Assembly (NCBI GenBank): GCA_015231775.1
Contig: JADGAY010000014.1
Location: 1-39,144, forward strand
Reading direction: 5' to 3'
DNA from: Magnetococcales bacterium
GTDB taxonomy: Bacteria; Pseudomonadota; Magnetococcia; Magnetococcales; Magnetaquicoccaceae
DNA: 39,144 bases
Both the position numbers and the translations under genes were made by a program. Below, piece by piece: positions 1 through 9,200 of this stretch; position 1 is the stretch's first letter; the number at the start of each line of letters is the position of its first letter. Below the pieces are notes generated by a model. The model was not told where the DNA came from and made no database searches. It saw only the letters and a program-made list of their open reading frames with translations.

Positions 1-63
1 CTGCTGAAAGTCAAGGCAGCTGCTTGACGGGGAAGAATTGGCGCATACGATCATGCTAGCGTA

Positions 64-1263
64 TTGCCGTTGCGCATCTATCTGTTCCCTATTGGTCGAT
101 GGCTGGTTGGTGATCACAAGGGGCTGGTGTCGGTTTTTCTGGCCACCTATGTTGTGATTACCTGCATGATCTTTCCATTGGTGGTGCTTTTTGCCGCTGA
201 GTTGCGCTTCGTAGCATATCATGATGCCGGAATCACCAGAATTCATGGGGTGATGGTCGTTACTGAAATTATTTTAATCTGGTATTTCTGGCCAAAGATT
301 ACCAGTGATCATGTTCTGAGTTTGGAAAGACAGTATACTGGACAAAGAGGAGACGGAAAATTTGACTTCGTGATTCATGTGACCGCCATGGCTCTTGGAG
401 TCGGAGTGTTTCCAGAAGGTACGTTGATGCTATTGCAGGAAGCTACTGCAAAGAAAGATTCGTTTTTAAATTGTCTAGTGGTGAGAGGTGAGATACTTGT
501 TAAGGATCCACCTACTCAAGAGTTGATCGCTGCATATGTGGCAGGCAATAAACATCCTGACCAGGTTTGGTTGGATCATTCACAGGGATTGGATTTGAGT
601 GGAAGAGATTTGCATTGTGCTGATTTTTCTGGGTCACGGTTTTTTAACGTAAAATTTGGAGATGGGATAAATTTGTCTGGTGCAATATTTAGGAGTGGGT
701 ATCTGAATTTTGCACAGTTGAAGAATGCTAATTTGGAGTCGTCAGATCTTAGTGGAGCAGAATTGGTGGATGTCAATCTGGAAGGCGCCTTGTTGCATAA
801 TACTATTTTGAATAAAGTGAATTTAACTGGATCCAATCTCATAGAGACCAAAATGGATAATGTAAAATTGTTTTCATCAAATCTGATATTGACAATATTG
901 TATGATTCAGAAATTAAAAATACAAATTTTCGATTTGCAAATCTTAACTACTCTCAAATAGATGAAATTATGTTAAAAGATGGCGATAACAAATTTGCAA
1001 ATGTATTATTGACCGGAGTAATTGTAAAAACGAATAATAATTTAAAATATCATAAATCTAAATCTGATTTTTTAGAACAATTCTACAGTGAGCTTTTATA
1101 TAGTCATAGGGTGTGCCAATCTTTTATTGTTATGGAAAGACTTTTAATTGATGTAATGCTTTCTTATAGGGCCAGGGTATTAGAATTAAAAGTCGATAGA
1201 AGTTTTGAAAAGATGCTTATTGGTTTGTCTGAAGATGTATGGTTGGAGTTCGTAAAAAAATAG
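64..1263 (+). CDS. Membrane-anchored pentapeptide-repeat protein
   Basis: A protein of about 399 residues. The N-terminal part has two clear hydrophobic segments (about 21-46 and 58-77) and a weaker one (about 102-124). Residues about 176-302 carry pentapeptide repeats with the A(D/N)Lxx-type pattern (for example GLDLSGRDL, SGAIF, NANLESSDLSGAEL, NLTGSNL), which form a right-handed quadrilateral beta-helix in known members. The rest, about 310-399, is charged and helical. The gene is much more AT-rich than its neighbours, and its 3' half is dominated by A/T-ending codons, suggesting horizontal acquisition. The start is uncertain: no ATG lies in frame, the frame opens at base 28, and TTG at 64 lacks a clear ribosome site. 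The reading frame ends in GTA AAA AAA TAG, a possible -1 slippage site leading into 53 more codons. The cellular role is unknown; pentapeptide proteins act in many settings, and no specific function is claimed. Confidence 0.75.
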   Translation: MPLRIYLFPIGRWLVGDHKGLVSVFLATYVVITCMIFPLVVLFAAELRFVAYHDAGITRIHGVMVVTEIILIWYFWPKITSDHVLSLERQYTGQRGDGKFDFVIHVTAMALGVGVFPEGTLMLLQEATAKKDSFLNCLVVRGEILVKDPPTQELIAAYVAGNKHPDQVWLDHSQGLDLSGRDLHCADFSGSRFFNVKFGDGINLSGAIFRSGYLNFAQLKNANLESSDLSGAELVDVNLEGALLHNTILNKVNLTGSNLIETKMDNVKLFSSNLILTILYDSEIKNTNFRFANLNYSQIDEIMLKDGDNKFANVLLTGVIVKTNNNLKYHKSKSDFLEQFYSELLYSHRVCQSFIVMERLLIDVMLSYRARVLELKVDRSFEKMLIGLSEDVWLEFVKK

Positions 1264-1421
1264 CACAATTAGACTGTGATAATAGTGTATGGCCATTTAT
1301 AAGGAAGGAGAAAATAAAGAAGCATCAAAAAGATTTGCTGTCTATCTTGGAAATTGTCGAAGCCAAGAAAAGTGCAGCATCTGCCAGTGCTGAAAAGGGA
1401 GTTGGCGAGGAAAAGCCCTGA
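1239..1421 (+). CDS. Possible -1 frameshift extension of the pentapeptide protein, or separate small ORF
   Basis: A 60-codon frame overlaps the end of the pentapeptide gene by 25 bases in the -1 frame. Its product would be highly charged and helical, ending in an Ala/Ser/Glu/Lys-rich tail. Its own ATG at 1239 has no convincing ribosome site. The upstream gene reads GTA AAA AAA TAG, so the heptamer A AAA AAA lies exactly in the phase used for -1 slippage. Slippage there would join residues 1-399 to the 53 residues encoded by 1260-1418. The frame stops 3 bases before the convergent neighbour's stop, and base composition stays AT-rich throughout, both consistent with coding use. The alternatives are an indel in a homopolymer (mutation or sequencing error) or an unused frame. 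Confidence 0.45.
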   Translation: MVGVRKKIAQLDCDNSVWPFIRKEKIKKHQKDLLSILEIVEAKKSAASASAEKGVGEEKP

Positions 1422-1424
1422 TCC

Positions 1425-3008
1425 TCACGGCATCATCACCAACCTGAACCCCACATGCACGTCCGGGTGGGTGGGGTCGATGCCGGTGCGGTTGGCGGTG
1501 CGGGCGTAGTCGGGCCAGACCGCCCAACTGCCGCCGCGAGCGGTGCGGAAGAACCCTTGGCTCGGTCCCTTGGGATCCTCCTTGGGTGAACTGGCGTAGT
1601 AGCTTGGGGCGTACCAGTCCGCCACCCACTCCCAGACGTTGCCGATCATGTCGTAGAGCCCGAAACCGTTGGGCATGAACATCCCCACCGGCGCGGTCTC
1701 CGCGTAGCCGTCCTCGCAGGGGAAGACGTTCCACTTCGGCCAGGCCTTCTTGGCCGTGGCATCCCCCACATTGGCGTGACGGCAGCCGTCGCCAGGGGTA
1801 TCCCCCCAGGGAAAGGCGGTTTTGGTGCCGGCGCGGGCCGCGTACTCCCATTCGGCTTCGGTGGGCAGACGGAAATGGACCCCGCCGCGTCCAGACATCC
1901 ACCCGGCGAAACGGGTGGCCTGATCCCAGGTGACGTTCACCACCGGTTGCAGATCGCCGTTGAGGTCATGGCCGTCATAGGCCCCGCTGACGTGTTGATC
2001 GTCGAACCGATGGTACTGACCGTTGGTTACCTCGGTGCGGCTCATCCAGAAACTCTTCACGCACACTTCGTGAACCGGTTTCTCGTCCGGATCGTTACCC
2101 TCGCTGCCCATCTGCATGCAACCGCCGGGAATCTCGACAAACTCCAATCCAGTCATCGGCTCGGCCTGTACCCGCCACTGACCGTTCACCTCCCCCTTTT
2201 TCAACACTTTGGGGGTGGCCTCGGGGAGTTTGGGTTCCTGTGCGGGTGATTTTTTCGCCAGTTCAGATTCGTCACGGGGGGTGGTCACGGACCTGTCCGG
2301 GCTCGGTTGAGGTTGGGTCGCGGCAGACGTGGCCTCAACCGGTTTGCGCGGTTCATCGGGTTGCGGCAGGTCGATGGCCGGTTTGTCGAGGGGGGCGGTG
2401 GGTTCGAGGGTCCACGTCGCGTCCGGACCCGGCATGGGCGGGGGAGGGGGCGGGGCGGGACGTTTGCTCTCCGGGGTTTCGCTCCACTTGTTCATTTTTT
2501 CCGCTTTGGCGACCTGTTCCTTGCCGCCATCCTCTGGCGTGTCGGGTTTGGGCGCGGGTTCCGTCTTGGGTTTGAGGGGTTTGGCCGGCGGGCTCTTGGG
2601 TGCGGTTTCGGCCTTGGCGCGGCCTTTGTCGGCGGCGGGCAGACGGTCGATCATGGCCTGGACACGTTTGGCCTTATCCGTGCGTTGACGCGCCAGATTG
2701 GGATTGCCCTCGGCTTCCGCCTCCTTGGAGAGTTCCTGGAACGAGGAGACGATTTTTTTCAAACCTTCTCGACCTGTCGGACTATCTGGATCAAGTGCGA
2801 GGATTTTTTGGTACTTTTCGAGGGCGTTCATCCCTGTTGGTTGCGTGAACCGGTGTCCATGCAGATCCTTTTCGGCGCTGGCCGCCAGGGCTCGGATGGT
2901 CTCCTTGGGGTCGGCGGCGTGGGCATCGCCCCAGACCAGGGGGGTCATGAGGGTCAGCAGGGATAGGACCGAGCGTGGGAAACGGGACAGGGAGTGGGAT
3001 GAATTCAT
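1425..3008 (-). CDS. Secreted SUMF1/FGE-fold protein with long Pro-rich linker, lacking the catalytic Cys pair
   Basis: A protein of about 527 residues from ATG 3008; ATG 3029 would add seven residues. I prefer 3008 because it gives a compact signal peptide (MNSSHSLSRFPRS, a hydrophobic core, then cleavage after AHA). An alpha-helical segment of about 100 residues follows, then a Pro/Lys/Glu-rich linker of about 150 residues including a seven-proline run, then a C-terminal formylglycine-generating-enzyme-type domain of about 240 residues. Domain hallmarks are IPGGCMQMGSE, RTEVTNGQY, RLPTEAEWEYAAR, PWGD, GLYDMIGNVWEWVADW, RGGSW and VGFRLV. Genuine sulfatase-activating enzymes have a Cys pair after the RGGS(W/Y) motif; here that stretch reads RGGSWAVWPDYARTANR with no Cys. 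It is therefore probably a binding or structural SUMF1 domain in the periplasm rather than an active oxidase. The gene is convergent with the upstream gene and divergent from the next. Confidence 0.85.
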   Translation of the reverse strand: MNSSHSLSRFPRSVLSLLTLMTPLVWGDAHAADPKETIRALAASAEKDLHGHRFTQPTGMNALEKYQKILALDPDSPTGREGLKKIVSSFQELSKEAEAEGNPNLARQRTDKAKRVQAMIDRLPAADKGRAKAETAPKSPPAKPLKPKTEPAPKPDTPEDGGKEQVAKAEKMNKWSETPESKRPAPPPPPPMPGPDATWTLEPTAPLDKPAIDLPQPDEPRKPVEATSAATQPQPSPDRSVTTPRDESELAKKSPAQEPKLPEATPKVLKKGEVNGQWRVQAEPMTGLEFVEIPGGCMQMGSEGNDPDEKPVHEVCVKSFWMSRTEVTNGQYHRFDDQHVSGAYDGHDLNGDLQPVVNVTWDQATRFAGWMSGRGGVHFRLPTEAEWEYAARAGTKTAFPWGDTPGDGCRHANVGDATAKKAWPKWNVFPCEDGYAETAPVGMFMPNGFGLYDMIGNVWEWVADWYAPSYYASSPKEDPKGPSQGFFRTARGGSWAVWPDYARTANRTGIDPTHPDVHVGFRLVMMP

Positions 3009-3126
3009 GGCTGGATCCGCGCATCGCATTGAAAGACGATTGAAATTCTTTTATTTTATGACCGGTTGAAACCGTTTTGCAAGGATTGCCGCATCTCTCT
3101 CCCAAACCTGGACCAAGGATGACAAC

Positions 3127-5250
3127 ATGGCGACATGGCGCAAGCGGCTTTCCGCCTGGATGATCCGCCGGCGGGCGACCATCTCTGGAGCGGAGATTCT
3201 TGCTTCGACCAGCGGCGGGTGGTTGGCCCTCGCCAACCACGATCACCGTTTGGACTGGCTCCTGATGGCGCCGTTTCTGCCCGATGGCTGCCGGCTCGCC
3301 CTCCACCCGAGCGAAATGCCACCCACCTGGCTGCGTGCCTGGTGTCACTGGCTGGTGTTCATCCCCCTCGATCCCCTGGAACCCGAACAGCTCAAACCCC
3401 TGGCGCGCCACCTGAAAGAGGGCGGTCGGGTGGCACTCTTTCCCAGTGGCGGCGGCTTCGGGGATGGGGCGGTGGGACGGATCCACGCCGGTCTGGCCCG
3501 CCTGCCGGAGATGGCCGGCGCGCCGGTCATAGGGATGTGGATCGATCACACCGCCTGGTGGCGGGTGAAGGGGTATCGCCCCAGACCTTGCCTGACCATC
3601 TTTCCACCACGCCATCTGGATCCCGGACACGGAGCCGATCGCACACGCGCCGCCGAGTTGGCCCTGGCATCCCTGTTGGAAGAGGCCGCCCTCAACGCCC
3701 ACCATCAGCCGTCCACCCCCTGGCTGGGTCTGGTTGGCATGGCCCAGGCGTTGGGACGCGCCTTTCCCATTCTCACCGACTCCACCGGCGCGCGTTTGAA
3801 CTACGGCGGCGTGCTGTTTCGCGCCCGACTGCTGGGACGACTGCTGACCGCGCGGACCCAACCCGGCGAACGGGTCGGGGTGCTGCTGCCCACCTCCGCC
3901 GGCTCCCTGGTGGTGCTCTTCGCCCTGTTTGCCACCGGTCGCGTGCCGGCCCTGCTCAACTTCACCGTCGGACCCGCCACCGCCCGATCGGCCTGCCGCA
4001 CCGCCCACATCCGCCTGGTGCTGACCTCCCGGCGCTTCGTGGAGAAGGCCAATCTCGGCCCTCTGGTCGCGGAGTTGGCCCAGGAAGTCACGGTGCTCCA
4101 TCTCGAGGATCTGGCCGGTCCGGCCCGTCGTCCCTGGAACCTGGCACGGGCCTGGCTGGTCTCTTTCAGCCGCTCCGGACCGCCGGTGACGCCCCATGAC
4201 GAAGCGGTGATCCTCTTTACCTCCGGCACCGAGGGCGAACCCAAGGGGGTGGCCCTCTCCCACGCCGCGATCATGGCCAACATCCGCCAGGTCCAGGTGC
4301 GCGTCGGGCTGCTCTCCGCGCCGGGAGAGGATCGGATGCTCGACGTGCTGCCGCTTTTCCACGCCTTTGGCCTGACCGTCGCCGGACTCGCGCCGCTCTT
4401 GTCGGGCTTTAAACTCACCATGCACCCCTCGCCACTCGACTACCGCGCCATTGCCGAAATCGCCCAGCGCCTGCGACCCACGCTCCTGGTCGCCACGGAT
4501 ACCTTCCTGGCCGGCTACGGACGGGTGGCCCATCCCGGTGATTTTCAATCGTTGCGCCGGGTTTTCGCCGGCGGCGAACCGCTGCGCGAACGGACCCGCC
4601 ATCTGTGGTTGGAGAAATTCGGCGTGCCGGTCTACCAGGGCTACGGCACCACCGAGTGCGGTCCCGCCCTCTCCGTCGATACTCCGTTGCTCAAGGGGGA
4701 TGCAGGCTGCGTGGGTCTGCCCCTGCCGGGGGTGACCATCATGCTCGAACCGGTGGATGGGGTCCACGAGGGCGGGCGGTTGCTGGTGAGCGGTCCCAAC
4801 CTCATGCTCGGGTATATCCCGCCGCGCGGCGATGGAAGGGTGATCCCGGTTCACGCTTCCGGACCGGGCGCGGGGTGGCACGATGTGGGCGATGTGGTGA
4901 GCGTCGATGGGCATGGCTTCATCCGGATCGTCGGACGGCTGAAACGGTTTGCCAAGATCGGTGGGGAGATGGTCTCCCTGGCCGCGGTGGAGGCCCTGGC
5001 CGAGGCAGCCTGGCCCGACTATCGCCATGCCGCCGTGAGCCTCGCCGACAGCCGCAAGGGGGAGAAGATCCACCTGGCCACCGAGTACCCGACCCCGGAT
5101 CGGGAAACCTTGATCGCGGTGGCCAAACGGGAGGGGATGTCCGGACTGTTCGTGCCGGGTCGGATCGAGCACATAGCAACCATTCCCCAGCTTGGGCCAG
5201 GCAAGATGGATTATCAAAGCGTAATCCGGTTCATGGAAACCGGTATATGA
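3127..5250 (+). CDS. aas: Acyltransferase/acyl-AMP ligase fusion, Aas-like
   Basis: A 707-residue protein close to the length of E. coli Aas (719), which re-acylates lysophosphatidylethanolamine using acyl-ACP made by its own ligase half. The N-terminal third is a PlsC-type acyltransferase: NHDHRLD gives the HX4D catalytic motif (His38, Asp43), and RVALFPSGG stands where FPEGTR usually lies, so the substrate-binding Glu is replaced. The C-terminal two thirds is an adenylate-forming enzyme: FTSGTEGEPKGVALSH is the ATP/AMP-binding P-loop motif, followed by YQGYGTTECGP and the hinge and Lys region GRLKRFAKIGGEMV. The start is ATG 3127 with AAGGA about 7 bases upstream. It is divergent from the SUMF1 gene across about 120 bp. 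The expected role is membrane phospholipid repair at the inner membrane. The altered FPEG motif leaves the exact acceptor open. Confidence 0.85.
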   Translation: MATWRKRLSAWMIRRRATISGAEILASTSGGWLALANHDHRLDWLLMAPFLPDGCRLALHPSEMPPTWLRAWCHWLVFIPLDPLEPEQLKPLARHLKEGGRVALFPSGGGFGDGAVGRIHAGLARLPEMAGAPVIGMWIDHTAWWRVKGYRPRPCLTIFPPRHLDPGHGADRTRAAELALASLLEEAALNAHHQPSTPWLGLVGMAQALGRAFPILTDSTGARLNYGGVLFRARLLGRLLTARTQPGERVGVLLPTSAGSLVVLFALFATGRVPALLNFTVGPATARSACRTAHIRLVLTSRRFVEKANLGPLVAELAQEVTVLHLEDLAGPARRPWNLARAWLVSFSRSGPPVTPHDEAVILFTSGTEGEPKGVALSHAAIMANIRQVQVRVGLLSAPGEDRMLDVLPLFHAFGLTVAGLAPLLSGFKLTMHPSPLDYRAIAEIAQRLRPTLLVATDTFLAGYGRVAHPGDFQSLRRVFAGGEPLRERTRHLWLEKFGVPVYQGYGTTECGPALSVDTPLLKGDAGCVGLPLPGVTIMLEPVDGVHEGGRLLVSGPNLMLGYIPPRGDGRVIPVHASGPGAGWHDVGDVVSVDGHGFIRIVGRLKRFAKIGGEMVSLAAVEALAEAAWPDYRHAAVSLADSRKGEKIHLATEYPTPDRETLIAVAKREGMSGLFVPGRIEHIATIPQLGPGKMDYQSVIRFMETGI

Positions 5251-5285
5251 ATGAACCGGGAGAATCGGTGGTTTAGCGCGCGAAA

Positions 5286-6230
5286 TCAGTCGGTTTGTAC
5301 GCTTTCCGCCTCCCAGGCGTGCAGGCCGGACTGGATCTGGTTGCGGCCCGAGAGCTTGGCCATGTAAAGCAACTGGTCGGCTGCGGCCAGAAGCTCCTCG
5401 GGTTCGTGTCCGCGTTTGGGCGTGACCGAGATCACCCCCATGCTGATCGTCACGATGTCGGCCACATCCGATTGGGGATGAGGGATGGCGAGAGATGCCA
5501 CCGCCTGCTTGATCTTCTCGGCGGTGTATACCGCGCCCTGCAACGGGGTCTCCGGCAGGATGCAGGCGAACTCCTCCCCGCCATAGCGCGCCACCAGATC
5601 GGTCTTGCGCTCCAACGCCCGCGACAGGGCACTGGCGATCTGGCGCAGACAGATATCCCCGGCCTGATGACCCTGACCGTCGTTGTATTTCTTGAAATAA
5701 TCCACGTCGATCAGCATCGCCGAGAGCTTGGAATCATGACGCATGCCACGATGCCACTCCTGGCGCAGAAACTCATCCAGACTGCGACGGTTGGGGATGC
5801 CGGTCAGGCCATCCAGGGAGGCCAGACGCCGCAACAGGTCGCTCTGGCGTTTCAGATCGATGTGGGTCTTGACCCGGGCGCGCAACAAAAAAGGCTTGAC
5901 CGGCTTGGTGATGTAATCCACGCCGCCCGCCTCGAAACCGATCGCCTCGAACTGCTCCTCGCCCATGGCGGTGACGAAGATCACCGGAATGTCCCGTGTC
6001 GAGGGGCGGCTTTTCAGACGCCGACACACCTCGTAGCCATCCATGCCCGGCATGATCACATCCAGCAGGATCAGATCCGGTCCCTTCATCTCGGCCAGAT
6101 TCATCGCCTTGGCGGGGTCGGTGGTGAAGAGCACCCGGTGATCCGGTTGCAGAAGCTTGGCCAGCACCTCGATGTTGGTCACCTCGTCATCCACCACGAG
6201 TACCGTGGCTTGTATGTTCTCTAGCGCCAT
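5286..6230 (-). CDS. Response regulator with GGDEF output (diguanylate cyclase)
   Basis: A 314-residue protein. Residues 8-125 form a receiver with the acidic pair in VVDDE, phospho-acceptor Asp57 in LILLDVIMPGMDG, and the conserved Lys in ITKPVKPF. Residues about 135-300 form a GGDEF domain beginning LASLDGLTGIPNRRSLD, with the active-site loop GGEEF at 217-221, so it should make cyclic-di-GMP. The product-inhibition site RxxD is intact as RKTD (208-211), five residues before the loop. It lies 50 bp downstream of the hybrid kinase on the same strand, so it is the obvious phosphotransfer partner of that kinase's Hpt domain. The likely output is control of motility or surface attachment through c-di-GMP. 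The architecture is REC-GGDEF without the second receiver of PleD. Confidence 0.93.
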   Translation of the reverse strand: MALENIQATVLVVDDEVTNIEVLAKLLQPDHRVLFTTDPAKAMNLAEMKGPDLILLDVIMPGMDGYEVCRRLKSRPSTRDIPVIFVTAMGEEQFEAIGFEAGGVDYITKPVKPFLLRARVKTHIDLKRQSDLLRRLASLDGLTGIPNRRSLDEFLRQEWHRGMRHDSKLSAMLIDVDYFKKYNDGQGHQAGDICLRQIASALSRALERKTDLVARYGGEEFACILPETPLQGAVYTAEKIKQAVASLAIPHPQSDVADIVTISMGVISVTPKRGHEPEELLAAADQLLYMAKLSGRNQIQSGLHAWEAESVQTD

Positions 6231-6280
6231 GCCTTGTAACCCTCAAAGATCAGTCGGGAACGGTGATCCGCATCCTCTTC

Positions 6281-9200
6281 TCATGCCTGCCCGGCCCATG
6301 CCGCCAACTCCTCGGCCAACTCCATGGCGGCCTCCTCGAACGCCAGCATCTCCAGATGCTGCTGGATGCGATCCAATCGCCCGGCGTCCGCCCGACCATG
6401 CAAGCGCGGACGCAGCGTGGCAAACCGTTCACGGGCCTGGAAATCTCCATCGTTCAAAAGATCCAGCAACCGTTCCATTTCGCCAGGCGGGAGACCGGGC
6501 AGCTCCAGGGGTTCGATCGCGAGAGCCGGGATTGGTTCCTTGGCGGCATGCCGGTCGATCGCCGCGATCAGGGTGGAAACCTCCGCGCGCAACCCGTCCA
6601 GTTGCTTCCGGGCGCCGTCCAGATCCCCCTCCTTGATCAGTGTCTCCAGCCGCGAGGCCTGCTCCGCGACCCGGTTGGCGGAGAGATTCCCCGCCACGCC
6701 CTTCACGCCGTGCGCCAATGCCCGCGCCGTCTCCGTGTCGTCACACGTGAGCGCCGCGTCGATCCGATCCGGGGTGTCCCGGTGGGCGGTAACGAACTGA
6801 CGGGTCAAACGCATCAACAGCTCCACATCCCCATCCAACCGCTCCAGGGCCGCGGGGATATCCATCCCCCCGATCTCGGCAGGCGGAATCTCGGACGCGG
6901 GAACGACCAGCGCCGCATTGGACGGCAACCGCTCCTCCACTTCGGGCAACGGCCCATCCTCCGTGCCTGGCGTGGCGTTCTTGTCGGGGATCAGTCCTCC
7001 CAACACCGCGAAGAGTTGCGCGACATTGACCGGTTTGGTCAGATAGTCGTTCATGCCGATCGCCAGACATTGATCCTTCTCGCTTTTCAAGGCATTGGCA
7101 GTCATGGCGACAATCGGCATCCGCGCGGCGTCAAAGCGCATGCGCAACCGGCGCGTGGCCTCGTAGCCATCCATGACCGGCATCTGCAGATCCATCAGCA
7201 CCAGATCGAACCGTTGCGGATCCGCGAAAATCCGTTCGACCGCCTCCTTGCCGTTGGCCGCATGTTCCGAGGCGATGCCGGCCTTGGCCAGAATCCCCTC
7301 GGCCACCTGCCAGTTGATCTCATGATCCTCCACCACCAGAATGCGTGCGCCCCTCAGATGGGCGGGGAGGCGCTCCTTGCTCTTGACCGGGCCGGACTCC
7401 GTGGCCTGGGCCGCAACCATGCCCCGACCGAGGGCTTCTTGTATGGTGTTGAGTAGCGTGGAGGGGGTGACCGGTTTGAGCACGAAGCCGTTGATCCCTA
7501 CATCCTTGGCCTCGCGCATCACCTCTTGACGCCCGTGCGCGGTCACCATGATCACCAGGGAGGAGTTGTTGGCCACGATCTCGCGAATGTGGCGCGCGGT
7601 TTCGATGCCGTCCATGTCCGGCATCTGCCAGTCGAGCAGAATCAGATCATAAGGCCGCTCCCAGGAGTCGATGGCCCGACGCATTTCGTCCAGGGCATCC
7701 GGGCCCGAGGGGACCGCTTGCACCGTGCAATCCAGACCACGCACCATCTCGCTCAGAATCATCCGCGAGCTGTCGTTGTCATCCACCACCAGCACCCGCA
7801 GAATACCTGAATGGTGGTTGCCAAGCGAAATCTGTACCGGTTCGTGGGCGAATTGTCGCGCCAGGGGGACTGTGAAGGCGAATTCGCTTCCCGCGCCGGG
7901 CGCGCTGATCACCGTGAAAGCGCCGTTCATCTGATCCACCAGACTCTTGCAGATCGCCAGTCCCAAACCCGTGCCGCCGTAATGGCGGGTGGTGGAGGAG
8001 TCGGCCTGCACGAACGGCTGGAACAGACCGGCGATCTGCTCCTCGGTCAGACCGATGCCGCTGTCCTTCACCGAAAACCGCAGGCGGGCCGTTGTTTCGG
8101 TCACCTCCAACGCCTCGACCCGGAAGACGATCTCTCCGCTCTGGGTGAACTTGATCGCGTTGGTGCCGAGGTTGATGAGAATCTGCTCCAAACGCAGCGC
8201 GTCGCCGACCAGGGAACGGGGCAGATCCGGCGGGAGCGCGAAGAGGATCTCCAACCCCTTCTCCTCGGCGCGCATCGAGACCATGCTGGCCACCTTCTCC
8301 ATCACTTCGCCGAGCTGGAACGGGTGGAACTCCAGTTCCATGCGTCCGGCCTCGATCTTGGAGAAGTCCAGAATATCGTTGATGATTCCCAGAAGCGTCT
8401 CTGCCGCGTACTGGATCTTGCGCATGCGGGATTGCTGACCCGGCGTAAGCGGCGTCTGCGACAACAGATACCCCAGACCGATGATGGTGTTCATCGGGGT
8501 GCGGATTTCGTGGCTCATGTTGGCCAGAAAGAGACTCTTGGCGCGATTGGCCGCCTCGGCGCTCTCCTTGGCCGCCAACAGGGCGGCCTCGGCCTGCTTG
8601 CGTTCGGTGATGTCGCGGATCACCGCCGAGAAATAGCGTGTCCCATCGGCATGGGTCCAGGCGTTGAGCGACATCTCCAACGGGAACTCCTGGCCATCCT
8701 TGCGTCGCCCGCTCATCTCCGTGGTCAGGCCCAGCATGGGGGCTTGTCCGGTCTGGCGGAACCGCTCGAAACCCACCCGATGGGCCTCGGCATAGCGATC
8801 CGGGATCAGGGGCCGCAGGGTTTGACCGAGAATCTCCTCCTTGGTGTAGCCGAACAGCGCCTCGGCCCCCTTGTTCCAGAAGATGATCTTCTGATCGCAA
8901 TCCACGGCGATGATCGCATCGCGAATCGACAGGGTCACCGAACGGAACCGCTCCTCGCTGGATTGGAGACGCGCCAGGGTCTGTTCGTGACGGATCATCT
9001 CCTGACGCATCTTGAGATTGCTCGATTCGGCCTGGGCGATGGCGTCGTTGAGCGAAGAGAGCATCTGCTTGCGTTCGGAGATGTCACGCAGAAAGGCGGT
9101 GAAAAAGGTGAACTGCTCGCCAGGGATCACCGTGATGGCGATTTCGGTGGGAAGCCGCGTCCCCTTGGCGTTGATGGCATAGATCTCGATGTGCTGGTTG

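Noticed and set aside
1-27. Eight codons and a TGA in frame 1 at the window edge (LLKVKAAA then stop), possibly the end of an upstream gene
   Set aside because: Too short to support a gene call; it would also fit by chance.
2791-5217. An 808-codon minus-strand frame over the aas-like gene
   Set aside because: Antisense to a full-length acyltransferase/ligase; Gly/His/Gln-rich with no recognisable domain.
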